In this document: one piece after another, positions 50,226 to 62,400 of the stretch
Position numbering within the stretch: the stretch's first letter is position 1
Layout: every line of letters begins with the position of its first letter
From: Paralichthys olivaceus
Taxonomy: Eukaryota; Chordata; Actinopteri; Pleuronectiformes; Paralichthyidae
Assembly (NCBI RefSeq): GCF_024713975.1
Contig: NC_091110.1
Coordinates: 18,815,501-18,879,500 of the forward strand
Length of the DNA stretch: 64,000 nucleotides
Direction of reading: 5' to 3'
The notes under the pieces: generated by a model
Seen by the model: only the letters and a program-made list of their open reading frames with translations
Told to the model about the DNA's origin: nothing
Database searches by the model: none
Translations under genes and position numbers: made by a program

Positions 50226-53200
50226 AAAACAGCTTTTGAACAGAATCGGTGTATATTTGCATTAATGTCCAAAATCAATGCAAACGCTTCATCATTTAAC
50301 AAACCTGCAGTATTCATGCACGGCAATAAAACCCAGAACAACACAACATTAATGACGGAGTCGCCAGAGTTGATGGTTTTATAGAAGAAAAAAAATGCAG
50401 CAGGAAATGATGCATTAATTTTTCCTGCGGGTCCTTGTGATAAAAGTGGGGGTTCATTTTATTGAGTGGCAGGGAAAGGTCAGCGTGGGGGAATGCCACC
50501 CCTGGGCCTTTAAGGATGGAGCCATATATTTCATGTGAAGAAATCAAAACAAGGGCTCGAAATGGTGCCTACAGGGAGCAGAGACCCAGCTGCACTATTG
50601 ACAGAAGGAGAGGACGAGGAGACGAGAGCAGGAGAGGAATCAAGTCTGACATTCGGATCGTCGTTTAGGTGATTTCCCACTTGGCTTATCTGGAAGACAT
50701 TTCATCTGTAATGCAAGCAAACACAATAAAATGTGTTAATGACTAAAGAACGGCCTCATTATTAGAAAATAATGTTTGCTGTCATATTTTAAAAACTCAT
50801 GTGTTGAAGAGGAATGAATTTGTTGTGAGATCATAATAATACATAAAGAGTATTGTGCATATTACAGTAATATGAGTAAATACTTGATCCAGTGAAGGCA
50901 GAAAATATCAAATATTATATCATATAACATTGCTAATGACGTGTTCGGACCGATATTGGCTGATGTTATTGAATTGTGGGTCAATATACTGAATGTAAAA
51001 ATCATTCATTTGTGCATATTTCATGGTGAAAACATGAAATATGTTGATTCATTGACATTTTCTCCACTTTTTACTTAAACTTCCACAGTTAAGCAGCACA
51101 TGAGGCCCCCCCCATTCAAAGTGAGCAGCAGCGTTTTCATTGATGCCTCCCACACATGACTTCTGCATTATAGATCTCTTCTACCTGAGAATTGCCTCAC
51201 GCCACCATCTTCTAAATCACCTTCTGTGATCTGCCTGCATTTATTTAATTATGTTTCCATCCATAGTGATGTTAATAAAGTTCCTCCTCCTCTTTCTTCC
51301 TCTGTTATATGTTTCCTCTGCTTCAGCAGTTAAATTACCACACACTCATTTATCCATAATGTCTTTTCTTAATCATACAGTCTCATCAGGTTGAATTATA
51401 TCACCATATACATTACGAGCCATATTAGGGCATCATAAGACATAGAGACAAACTTTCTGTGACCTTTAGCGTGAGCACTTTCTCTGTAATCTGAGATTTT
51501 CTTTCTTTTTCTGAATGCACTCACAGCATGGATGTGTAACTTGGTGCTGGTACATGTGTGGGTGCCTGCATGCATGACTAATCTACCTGCTCTAATGGCA
51601 CCATTACAGTATTTCATTGGGGCCCAAATAGGCAGAGGCCGGTCCCTAATGGAGCCTGCACAGCTTCAAACCAAAAGCACAGTCCGTTGGTTGAAGAAGG
51701 ACATTTCGCTCAGGCAATAATAAGGCATAACAAGATCTGCAAAGTGTTCAAATGGTAAAATCAATACTAAACTGAAATGTTGCCATGGACACATGGAAGC
51801 TGGCGGAGGAGAGTGGGGAGGCGCCGGTGATCTCATGCTGGATCGTTGAGGTTGAGTGTTGCACGGAGAAAATAGTTGACCTGAAGGAACAGAGCAGTCA
51901 GAACTGAAGGTTAGAAGAACTTTACATGTTAGAACTGTAGAATCTTCTGCCATGTTCTCTGTGAAAACACTGACACCATTTTTAACATCTTCATGTCCAC
52001 TTTCTACTGGGGATAAATACAGACACTATTCTTCGGTAACATTTAACATCCTTAACATCTGTTGTTTGGTTCATAGGCTGTAGATAAAGATGGACGACAC
52101 ATCAACACTCCCTCCCGTTATGTAGAAATGAAGCCAAAACATCCTCGATACGAACGCTCTTGCACAGAGACGTCATTTGGAGTCTGCAAAGTAGCAACCC
52201 ATGACCCATCCACTAGCATGGAGGAGGCCCGGGTTTATAACTTATACTGCAGTCAGCCACCAGGAGGCAGTCAAAAAACTTTGGTTTCTGTCCTCCATCT
52301 TTACATCCGAATAAATAATCAAATAATCATAAACGTATTATTTCCCTTCAGTTGGTTGCAACTGTACTCCAGGCGTACTTTAATGCGTTGTGCAAGGGAT
52401 GCAGCTCTAAATGCGTCAGCTGAAGAAAAGTGGGTCTCAGACGTTCTCACAGGATCAGATGAGTGTTTCATTTGAACCATACGAAGCATAAGAAACCGCA
52501 CTGACGGATGCAGATGGATTTGCATAAATAAAAAACATCAGTTCATGGAAACAATGGATGCTTTTGTCCACATTGCAGCCAAACGGGTAGCAGCATGTTG
52601 TAAGTCCTCCCTGATGGTTGGGTTTGAACTAGATGTCAAAAAAGATGCTTAAATGCCAACAGATGCACAGAGGTCGGCCGACAAAACCCTGAGACGTGTA
52701 AGAGACCCATATAATTGTACAGAGATTAATACAGTAAACTCAGTGGACAAACAAAGAACGAAACAACAGGATAATGAAGAGACCCCGTCTGTCGGTCTGA
52801 CCGAGCAGGTTCAGAGGTGAGAGATTCACTGGAGAGTGCTGTTCTCTCTTTTCTCTCCCACTCAGAATGTCAGGTACTCTGGTCCGCTAATGAGAAAAGC
52901 GTGGATGTCAGAGCCTGAACTCATGGGCAATTTCCGCTCATCTCCAAGGAAACGACTGAGTCTCTCCTCATGAACCATAACGCTCGTTTCCCCTCTGTTT
53001 CTCCTCTCTGTGCTGCACAGGTCAAAAGATTTAGATACCTGGCTTTTTATTTAAATGTACACATTTCATTGATTAACTGATAGAATGAAGAAACAATTTG
53101 AGAGATTTATAATATGAATCTTAATTTTTTATTCCCTATCAACTGCACCTTCTCCTTCCCTCAGCATGAATTGTATTCACTTTGGTGATGCCCTGACTTT

Positions 53201-53324
53201 ATATATCAGCACTTATGTATTATACAATATCAAGTGTGCACACAGGTTAATCAGCAGTGTCTTGAAAGTGATAAACAATTTATACATTCTATAACCCCTG
53301 GGTAAAACCCCAGAGTTAAAATAG

Positions 53325-53425
53325 ATATAGTATAAAAGCCCCAGAGTTATATATAGTATAAATACCCCAGAATGACAGTATACATAGTATAAATACCCCA
53401 GAATGACAGTATACATAGTATAAAA
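53325..53425. repeat. 34-bp direct tandem duplication
   Basis: The unit 'tagtataaataccccagaat' followed by 'gacagtatacat' occurs twice without change. A partial earlier unit stands before it. Confidence 0.9.
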
Positions 53426-53583
53426 TAAATCATTACTTCACTAAAAGTTGTATGAATCTAAACGAAACATTTCTTAAACAGTATCTGTGACTTTAAACTT
53501 TAAAAAAGTTTTTCTATAGTTTGACTGAAACGCATCCCTCAACAGGAAGTGACACACACAACCTTGCCTGTCGTTCATTTATC

Positions 53584-53822
53584 TGATTGGTCCTTTCAGA
53601 GACTCCTTTCGTTTCTCACAATGTGATTGGTCGAGGGGCGGGACTAAGCGAGATGATATGGCGCGCGATTCCCGCCTTCCGCTAATGTAGCTGCTAGCCA
53701 AGGAAGCTAGCCGGATGTTAGCATTCAATTAGCCTCATTCATGTGTAAAAACGTGTTTTAAGAATCTCTGTTTACCTCTGGAAGTGTTTCCTGGATTCAA
53801 ACACTTCACCCGAGCCTCCATG
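53584..53822 (+). promoter_or_regulatory. Promoter and first exon of an unidentified plus-strand gene
   Basis: Two inverted CCAAT boxes (GATTGG at 53585-53590 and 53625-53630), a GC box (GGGGCGGGAC, about 53635-53644) and a palindromic E2F-type site (GGCGCG...TTCCCGCC, 53660-53676) stand in order. After about 140 bases comes ATG at 53820-53822, directly followed by the donor GTGAGTAG. This NF-Y/Sp1/E2F layout is typical of proliferation-linked, TATA-less promoters. The first coding exon would then hold only the start codon, or the exon could be untranslated. Gene identity unknown. Confidence 0.6.
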
Positions 53823-54207
53823 GTGAGTAGATAATGAGTGAACTTTGATTTATCTTTCATTATTTATCATTAAAGAGCAACAAGGGAAGCTAACGGTTAG
53901 CTAAAGGTTTGGTGATGCATAGAAAACTCCTCAATTCTCTCAAATGTATTATTCATACTTAGCAAAACAGAACAATATGTTAAACAAATTTCAACTTATT
54001 TAACTAAATAATGTCAGTGTTAATAATGATTTAACGGCTGTTTTGATTTGGCCCGAGTCCGCAGCTCCAGCTGGAGAAGAAATACAGTGTTAACTCAGAA
54101 ATCTATCCACTTTCAGCTGCACGTCTCTGGACCGCTCACTGAAGCTGGCGGCTGCTGACAGCTCGGCCCTGCAGTCTAAATCAATACAACAGGTTCTTTA
54201 AACACCC

Positions 54208-54208
<1 letters not shown>

Positions 54209-54258
<50 letters not shown>
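54209..54258. repeat. (CA)n microsatellite
   Basis: About 25 CA units in the presumed first intron. Confidence 0.97.
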
Positions 54259-54261
<3 letters not shown>

Positions 54262-55739
54262 TGCAGTTCAGGGGCAACCTTCAGACGGACCCCACAGAGC
54301 TGCAGGAGAACGAGTGGAAAGCGTGAGGAAAAGAGTGTGTGAATGAGAGTTTGGGAAATACACGAGGGAGCTGGAGAAAGAAATGGCTTTCCCTCCTGTC
54401 TTACTGCTCTCCAGGCCTCCGAGGGTTCTTTATAGAACAGCTGGTTAGTTGTGTTGAGAGAGGATCCTGCAGATATTACGGAAGAAAAACCTCCTGTCCA
54501 CATTAATGCAGATGTTCAGCAACATTAACTTTTTCCTCTGCAAAAAGTGCAGATTTTCACAAACTCTGGTTTCTATAGTCGGTGTGTTCATGTAAAATGG
54601 AGACAAGGACGTCACAGCTTACTTCGCACCCTCTGTTGCTTTGTGTAATGAGCATGTGCTAGAAAGAATGATATATACTATAACTACTATATATATATAT
54701 ACTATAACTATATACCGGCTTCTTCACGTTGGGTTAGCACTGCTAGATCTAAGTGTGCAGCCAAATTGAGCACCATCATGGCCACAGTTTTCTCTCACAG
54801 CATATTTACCAGATTGTTTATGCAGAAGTGTTTGAGCATTTGTAAAAGTTTTTGTCTTCAAGAGAAAGACTAGTATGTTTGATTTGTCTTTATCCAATAA
54901 GAGCTCAGTTGAGTGCGCTCTGCTGGAAGAGCTACACGTTGTGAAGTGAAAGATGAATGATGTTTATTAAAGGTTTGTTGAGATGTGGCACCCCCTCGTT
55001 CAATGGCAAGAGATAGCGGCGGCACTTCAGCAAAGTACGTCATAGAGGACGGCAAACAGTGATTGGTCGGGGGGAGCGACGTGTGTTCTGTCATCTCTCT
55101 CTGTCACAACATGGCAAAAATTCATGGCTCTATAATCGCCCTATCTATCAGAGGGGCAATTTTATTCAACATCTTGTCGTTGTTGCCCACCCACTTGTTT
55201 CCATACATCCACTTTAATCAACTCGACGACAGACGCTTTGCTTCGTACCTCCTCTAAGTAGCGGGATGATTTGTTCTACCTTTTTATTTTTTCTGACGAA
55301 TCTGCCAACATCTGAATCACTGCAGGAGTACGAGACACAAGAGGTCACAGCACATATTGCTGCCGAAGTGGATTTATCTGATGTCGTCCGTGCTGATTCA
55401 TGGTGAAAACCTGATTGCAGAGATGAAGCGCTGGACCAGAGCTTTTCAGATGTCTCCCGATAAATTTCTCTGAGAAGTCTGAAAAATAGCTCTGCAGTAA
55501 ATCTTATAAATTCACCCTTCACCATAGACGTTGTCCCAAAAACACTTCAACAATGTTGCTTATGTTTTCCCCGCTACTTTAATTTCCTGTAGCACACTTT
55601 AGTGATGTAGTCGATAAATAACCTCAATAGATAAACTCATAAATATGGCCAGTTCCTATTGCTCGAAATAAGTCATTATTTTCTGATATTGTATAAACTC
55701 AACAGGAAATGGAAATAATGAACACAATCATTAGTGTGG

Positions 55740-55820
55740 GAGGAAGCCAGAGTAACCAGACACAGGAAGAACATGCAATCAAACTGGGATTTGAACCGGT
55801 AACCCTCTGTGGTTAATAGG
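55740..55820 (+). repeat. Degenerate teleost repeat ('gaggaagccagagta...ggatttgaaccggtaac')
   Basis: The pair 'agaacatgcaatc' and 'gggatttgaaccggtaaccc' matches a common fish interspersed repeat whose end looks like a tRNA T-arm. Diverged. Confidence 0.55.
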
Positions 55821-56510
55821 GGAAAAATGTTTATAATTTCTTCTGTCAAGCCACATCATTTGTTTGAGATAATGTGGGGAAACCTGAGATTTGATTAAAG
55901 GACTAAGAAGTTATTTTTAATAGCAAACAAGAAGGAAATAAACTCAGGGTGGTCAAAACAAAAGAAATATAAATTCATTTTGCAACTGATAGACTAAAAT
56001 GACTGACTCCTCACTGAATATATCTGAGTCATTTTCTCTGTTGGCAGAAGTTTATGGAGATTGTCTTTTATATGATTTAAACACAAAGGCCAGCATGTGG
56101 TGAGTGGATGTACGAGGATATTTGCTTGCTCAGTTGTGACTGTCGGGATAGTGTTTTCTAATTCACACATCACAGTGGGACACGGGGCGGATGCTAGCAT
56201 CGAGAGAGGCAGAGACAGTCTCCCACTGTCTCTGAAATGAGACATGCAAAGTGATGTTGTCTCAAAATTAAAAGACAAATTGTGCGCGTCGTAGCGGGAG
56301 CCAGATAAGTCTGTTAAACAAAACAACCGCGGCACCACACGCTGTCGATGATGAGCTGTATGGATAACAAATGATGGAGCAGACACGATGTCTGTCATGA
56401 CTGCACAGCTCTCTGAGAACTGCACATCACTTGTGTGTCTGAGGAGGCTGTGACAGAGAGAAATCAGGCCTGTTGTTAATTTTTAGTGATTAATTTTAAT
56501 TACCAAGCAG

Positions 56511-56690
56511 TCAGACGTAGTTCTGATAGCAGATGGGGGAGTCTGGTGAAGATTCACTCCACTGACCTGTCTGACTCCACCGCTTCCTCCCTCAACACGT
56601 CCTCCTCCCTCTCACTCCCATCAACCTGCGAGGTCGCGGGGTCGGTCATCCTTCAGCCGGGGCCCGGGCACGAGGAGACAAGTGTGAAAC
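56511..56690 (+). CDS. Candidate internal coding exon, Ser-rich, product unknown
   Basis: Bounded by the acceptor TACCAAGCAG and the donor AAAC|GTAAGA. 180 bp, with a single open phase (1 in, 1 out), so it would be a symmetric exon. It reads RRSSDSRWGSLVKIHSTDLS, then a Ser/Thr-rich run, then VAGSVILQPGPGHEETSVK. GC content is well above the flanks. I recognise no family. Its phase does not fit direct joining to the ATG-only exon at 53822, so another exon would have to lie between, or the exon is spurious. Confidence 0.4.
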
Positions 56691-57624
56691 GTAAGACGAC
56701 GGCGTTATTCTCCTGCGAGGGCTCCTCTATGATGTGTCGATGTAATCAACCCCTGACAGCTGCTCACTAAAAGACAAACATTAGGTTCTTAAATCTTCAT
56801 TAGTCAACAGTAAATGAGGTTTGTTTTACACTGCAACACACACAGTGTGGCAAAAACACGGCCACACATAAACCGGCCGCGTGCGTATCCATTACACCTC
56901 AACTGAGATCCATGGTAATGGTGTCTATTGATTTCCTTTCTCCCCTCGACTAGTCAAGCATGTAGAGTTTTGGATGCTGGGTAATGAAATTACCTTCACT
57001 CTGGAGGATGTCAGGAAAATGTTACAGCTGGAGTGAGGCCCCTCGGTGAGCTCGTGCAGTAAACACAGCACCTGTTTGCATCACAACCAGCAGCGGAGCT
57101 TCCTGTCTCAGGCAACTCATCTTTTCTCTCTCTTTTCACCCCCTGCTCATTCATCAGGGCAGTAATTCATTTATTATTCATCTCATCAGTAGCACTAAAT
57201 GATGTAAATGACCTTCTCTGAACTGTATGGGAGTCCATTTGGACAATGTCAGACACCATTAGACATTCAGCGCCCGGCTGCTCGAGAGGGTCAGCTCTCT
57301 CAGCTCAACGCTGACAGATAAAGCGTGACGAGGCTTTGTGTTCATGAATGGATCCGTCTGCCCAAGGCCGTTCGAGTTTATACGTGTGTGTGTGTATGTG
57401 CTGATTTCAGACATGAACTACAGAAAATGTCTGGTCCCATTTTTTGGGACGTTTTCCGAGTTTGCTGAGTCAGACGGCTCCGGGCATTTTTTCAAGTTTG
57501 CCTTTTCACATAGGAAAGATGTGATTTTCACGACAACAGGAAAATGTTCGGATGAGGGGTGGCATTCGGGTATAGGAGGCAGGACATGAGGTTTAAATTC
57601 CGTGGTAGGAAGTATGTTTTTGTT

Positions 57625-57960
57625 TAAAGCACATCCACACCGGCGCCGGCCCTTATCACCGAAAGCTCTCGAATCTTGACGTCTTTACAAGTGTATGTAT
57701 GTATGGCTGCTCTTTTTCATCCTGAGATATTTGTATTCTTCTAGCATCAGAGAAATGTCAGAAACATCATCAACACAGACATTTTCCTGCTGTGTTCCCA
57801 CTTGGGTTCAAATGGACATTTTGTGGACATTCTAATAGAGGACTGGCAGGAAGGGTTTCTGGAAAATATCCAACTGACTCGGACATTTGTGTTCTCACAT
57901 ACAGCCCCTCCAGCAAATTACAGCAAAATGTGTTCAAATGGAGTTCACCCCAGGAGCTGC
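57625..57960 (+). repeat. Dispersed repeat family B, copy 3 (longest)
   Basis: Homologous to 10640-10925 and 50095-50225. An upstream extension (about 57400-57620) holds further 'aaaatgtctgg' and 'cattcggg'-type sequence that may belong to the same element. Confidence 0.6.
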
Positions 57961-57969
57961 TTGTGTTAA

Positions 57970-57994
57970 TGTGTGTGTGTGTGTGTGTGTGTGT
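57970..57994. repeat. (TG)n microsatellite
   Basis: A short TG run immediately after the family B copy. Confidence 0.95.
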
Positions 57995-58389
57995 GCGCAC
58001 CCTCGCTTGCCTGTTGTTTTTCTAAACATATTTAAAGCTTTTGGGTACAACCTCTAATGGAAAGAAGTGACAAACTAGTGTGAGTCAGGATTGAGCCCAT
58101 GACATACAAGTGTATGGTTCAATATGTGCCAAATTTGAGTCAACAGGAAGTGTTTGTGTGCTTGTGTGTGTGTGTTTGTTCCCCCCTGAGTTCTTTGCTT
58201 TGAGTCAGTAAACACAATGCCGCCTTTAATTAGCTCTGCAGTTCTAATTGATTAAAATTCCCTGTGGCGCAATTATGCGATTTCATTGACATGCTTTCCC
58301 TTTTCTTTCTCTCTTTCCTTCGACTTTCTGCCTCGCTGCATTCTCTTTTTTTTTTTTTTTGGTCCTGCCACCCCTCTGTCTGATTCCAG

Positions 58390-58487
58390 CTTCATTTATA
58401 CCCTGACAGCCAGAATGGTCAGGGAGACAACACTATTCGTCCTCCTTTGCTGGTCGTGACCCTGGTGCTTGTGTCGTATAACAAAAG
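58390..58487 (+). CDS. Candidate coding exon after a strong polypyrimidine tract
   Basis: A long C/T-rich tract (about 58305-58380, with a T15-type run) leads to the acceptor GATTCCAG. The donor is AAAAG|GTGAGA. 98 bp. The frame open in phase 0 reads LHLYPDSQNGQGDNTIRPPL then LVVTLVLVSYNK. Phase 0 is what the ATG-only exon at 53822 would require, so ATG could join here directly. No family recognised. The splice signals are good, but the sequence may be chance. Confidence 0.35.
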
Positions 58488-58599
58488 GTGAGAGTCAATC
58501 TGTTTGTGTCGTTGACCTGCAGGTGACAGTCGATCTCACTTTTCTAAGGAATGAACTGTCCAAACTTTACAAACATTCAATGCTTCAAGGTTATTTCAT

Positions 58600-58700
58600 G
58601 ACATAGACTGTATACAAAGATGGACGGTGTAACATTGTGGACAAACATCTGGATTGCTCCCTGCTGGCTGGATGCAGTATAGGTCATGAACTGTGCCTGC
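58600..58700 (-). repeat. Dispersed repeat family A, reverse copy
   Basis: 'tagactgtatacaaagatgg' and 'ttgctccctgctggctggat' pair with 59190-59290 ('gacagtatataaagatgaac', 'cgctccctggtggctggctg'). Confidence 0.6.
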
Positions 58701-58729
58701 TTGAATTTTACATGTAAACAATGTTACTG

Positions 58730-58734
<5 letters not shown>

Positions 58735-58766
<32 letters not shown>
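58735..58766. repeat. (TG)n microsatellite
   Basis: A TG run of about 16 units. Confidence 0.95.
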
Positions 58767-58769
<3 letters not shown>

Positions 58770-59189
58770 CACGTGTTAAACAGTCACCTCATCGTGATTC
58801 TGTGAGCAACAGGCAAGTGCCCGTCAGCGCACCGGCCCGGCGTTATTGGGAGGGAAAAGGCCCGTGATGAGAAGCCATTTCACTCCATTGAAATAACACT
58901 CAGGCAAATTACTCTTTGAACTTGACTACAGGCTACGCAGCCTCATCACAGAGTCATTGCAGCCAGAATGGCAGAGTAGCAATAAAGCATCTTCACACAT
59001 GTGGAGACAGCTCATGAATAACAATGAGGAGTGGGACATAATCAGGGTGACAGAGTCTTAAACAATGAGGAAGGGACTCTGTCATTCGTCTTCTTTGTCC
59101 CGCTCATGTGCGCACAGATAATTAGCGGAGTCAGCAAGCCATTGGCTCAACGTAAAGGTCAAGAGGTCGGCGATCGGCGTCGCACACGA

Positions 59190-59440
59190 TCTTGACAGTA
59201 TATAAAGATGAACTTCATGATGGCTCCCCAAAAGTGGAGCCAAATACTCGGAATCGCTCCCTGGTGGCTGGCTGCAGTATTTGACTTGGACCAAATTAAA
59301 AAGTCAAAGTTTCTCAAATATGTTTTCTGTCATTTCAGGTAGTTCCCGTATCTAAGATATTTTAGCATCATTTTTGTACAGTTGGAAGAAGTGGGGACAT
59401 GTCGTTCATCTTAACTTAAAGTCTATGATATATAAACTGT
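59190..59440. repeat. Dispersed repeat family A, copy with both ends
   Basis: The left end is 'cagtatataaagatgaac' and the right end is 'gaagtggggacatgtcgttc' then 'aaagtctatgatata'. The two ends are roughly inverted relative to one another (agatggac / gtccatct), suggesting a non-autonomous element with imperfect terminal inverted repeats. Confidence 0.5.
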
Positions 59441-62400
59441 AAATCTGGATCTATATACATGATGAACTACTTATTTCTGATATTTCATGTTCAGTTCCAG
59501 TTTATATTCTGTGTGGGCTGTGACCTTATTCCTCTCTAGAATCATATCAAGCACACACTTCACTTTTTAATCAATGAGAGTTTTACATTTGTGATGATAA
59601 TTCTTCACATATATCATATTGTTATTAAAATAAACACCAAACTCCCTCCAGCCTGATTTTCAGCCTCACTGATATATTTGTGATATATTGGAGACAGAGA
59701 TTAGTGAGGCATAACTCGGGCGATGACTGAAATCCTGAGCAAATATCTTTGATGATTAATGAGATGCTCTTTGACAACCGAGCTCGCTCTTTTAAAGCTT
59801 TATTAACAGGTGTTTGGAGCTGCTTCAGAACAAAGCATTCCTTTCAGTCATAGCCAGCGAGCACGGAAACACTTTTTTAAAACCATCTTTTGATATTCCA
59901 CTCTAAATATTGTTTTTGTCAGGGCTCATTCCAAGGCAGTAATTCTAAACACTCGGCCATAGAAGTCGTATGTATCCTGTTTATACAGGGATGTTGTGAA
60001 AAGATGAGTAAGGGTTACAGTCCGTGTACAGTACAGTTTCTGCCCTGGTTGACCTTGTTTGAGGTCAGATGTAGAAGGTTGATAATCCCCTTATCGATCT
60101 GCAAGCAGAAACACAGCTGGGCGAGCCGTAACGCAGCGTGCCTTCGTCCACATCTCCCTGTCCAAAACCAACTGATTCTGCACATAGTCAGGAATAACTC
60201 AGGCACAGCTTGACATTTGGCATAGGGAGAAAAGATATTGGATTTATAATTGAATTAGTGCGCAGAGAAGAAAAAAGATTTAGTGAAATATTTTCCTGAA
60301 ACATAATGATTTAAGCTTTTACCCTGACACGGAGCAGAGGTGTATGAGAGGAGGGTTGCGTTTGACATATTTGTTCGATTTTTGTTCAATTGTTTTAAGA
60401 GAAAGTCGATAAAAATAATTAAATGAAAGAATGCATTTGCTTACCCAAGAACAAAAAAGAGCCATGAATACTTTAACCCTCTTGTTAAAGTTGAATTCTC
60501 AGTAAAAAGGATCATTAAGTCCAACTTCTGTTTAAAAGAATTAGTACTTTTCTTTTTTCTCTCATGATATTTCATATGTCAGCAGATGGCGAGCCCTGGG
60601 GGAGCACGGTGTGCACCTCTGAACGACCTGTAGCATTTGCTAACGGCTTCATTTAGTTCCAGGCATGGTGTCTGGCTGGGTGCCGTAACCTGGCTGGGCC
60701 CTTCAGGGCTGCCAAGCACCACAGCACCAGCTTTATTATTCCCCTCTTGCTATGCCGTGTAATTTGATCAAGTTATTCATAACATTTGAGCTGACGCCTC
60801 TCCCTAGAGTTGGCGTGACATTGCTATTTGCAGAGGATAAATGCATTGTAGGATGGCCCACTGCTAGGAAATTGAGCATTAATATTTGCTCTTGATGTGA
60901 TGTATATAAACAGACAGATTTGCAGGCTCTTGGCTCCTCTATTGACAACCCACAGGGGAAGGGAGGCTGAATATTCGGGGCCGATTTGAGAAACGGGAGA
61001 TAGGATAATAATAATAACAATTCATGTTTGTGTTTTTATCTGCTGCGAAGGAAGCCTGCTGCCTCCCGTCTGTGCACTTTGCTCCGAGGTGAGGTGTTTG
61101 GCAGCTATCAGCGGGGACCTGGTGGCACATCAGTCGTCACGTTGGGCTAATTTCAGTCAGAAAGCATGCAGATGCAGCCGGAGAGGGAAAATGCAGATGA
61201 AAGTGGCGGTAGAGGGACAGACCACTGGGACCGTCCCCGGGATTCAGTCAGGCCTGGTTAAATCAATGCAGCCATTTCCCTCAGAACACCAAAACCTGCG
61301 AGGCGCTGAAAGCTTTTTTTTTTCTGAAGGGAGAGTTCCTCTTTCAAGGCTTCCATTCTCTTTGTGAATCCATTCAAATTCAACAATAAAAGCCCAAATA
61401 CATCCCCCATAGATACATAACAGCCCTCCCACGGGCACATGAGGAAGATAAATCTTTCTATACTCGAGGGCTACACACTAGTGCTGCTTCATGCAATCAA
61501 ATTTTTCTACTTTTCACCACCTCCTGCAATGGAGACCAATGCTAGGTTGGCCTTGCAGTGCAAATAATGGCGTTGGAGGTCCTTGCTGGAGGTATGCACT
61601 TCAGAGTGTGTTTATCTGCACAATAGCTTCAAGATATCAACCAGCCAGAAGGGACGTTTTTTTCTTTACTGGGGTTTTCTTCAATTTTGAGGTTTACAAG
61701 GTCATTTAGATGCTGCTGCCCAGAAATAAAGGTCACTCCTCCTGGAGGTTGCAATGAGTAATGCAAATTCAACCAAAGGATTAAGCGCCACCTCGAGATT
61801 TTGTCCAATCATCATATGTCACCAAACTGCAGATTTGTGTGTGATATGAACATCTCACATTTACCAACACAAATTGCTGCTAAAGGTTGTGCAAAACAAT
61901 TCCTTGATGTTCTCCATGAAAGTTACAAATAGTTTTGAAACAAAGAAATAAGTTTGATTAAATTGGCCTGATTGGTTGTAGCCAATTAGTTTAATATTAA
62001 ATCAGAGTGATGGAGACAAGAATGAACCTTTAGTAGTTCTTTGTCTTAGTGTTGGAAAATACAAGTAATCTGATGTAAACCCTCGTCAGACGTTTTAACA
62101 TCTCCTGCAGAATATTACTTCCTTCTCAGAGAAGTGAAAACTGCAGAGAGTTCAGACCAGTTTTTTTTTTTTATCATGAGAAAGACGTGGCCCATGGAAG
62201 CTTCATATCCTGTGCAGATTTCCTCCTGCTGTGCTGACATTCAAACTTTCTTCTCAGGCCTTGATTCAACCCAGTGTTTATCTATTTTAAAGTAAATATG
62301 TATTATATGTACTGCAATACCTAAGGTGTAAAATATGACTTCTCTTCTCCCACCATGTTGCCACGAACCTTGTGGAGGTGAGGGGCTCAGAAAGTGACGA

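Larger units (their letters stand above)
46349..53580. other. Intergenic region
   Basis: No gene recognised on either strand. Contents: family A repeat pieces (46858-46930, 48290-48420, 52077-52150), a GGAT/GATA tract 49086-49530, a family B piece 50095-50225, a C-run near 51106-51113, and a 34-bp duplication near 53325-53425. The 3' UTR of the zinc-finger gene occupies an unknown part of the left end. Confidence 0.55.

Noticed and set aside
55780..55810. tRNA-like T-arm ('gggatttgaaccggtaaccc')
   Set aside because: No acceptor stem or anticodon arm around it; it belongs to a diverged interspersed repeat.
61041..61090. Small exon ending CTCCGAG|GTGAGG
   Set aside because: Only about 38 bp with a poor acceptor and no frame evidence.
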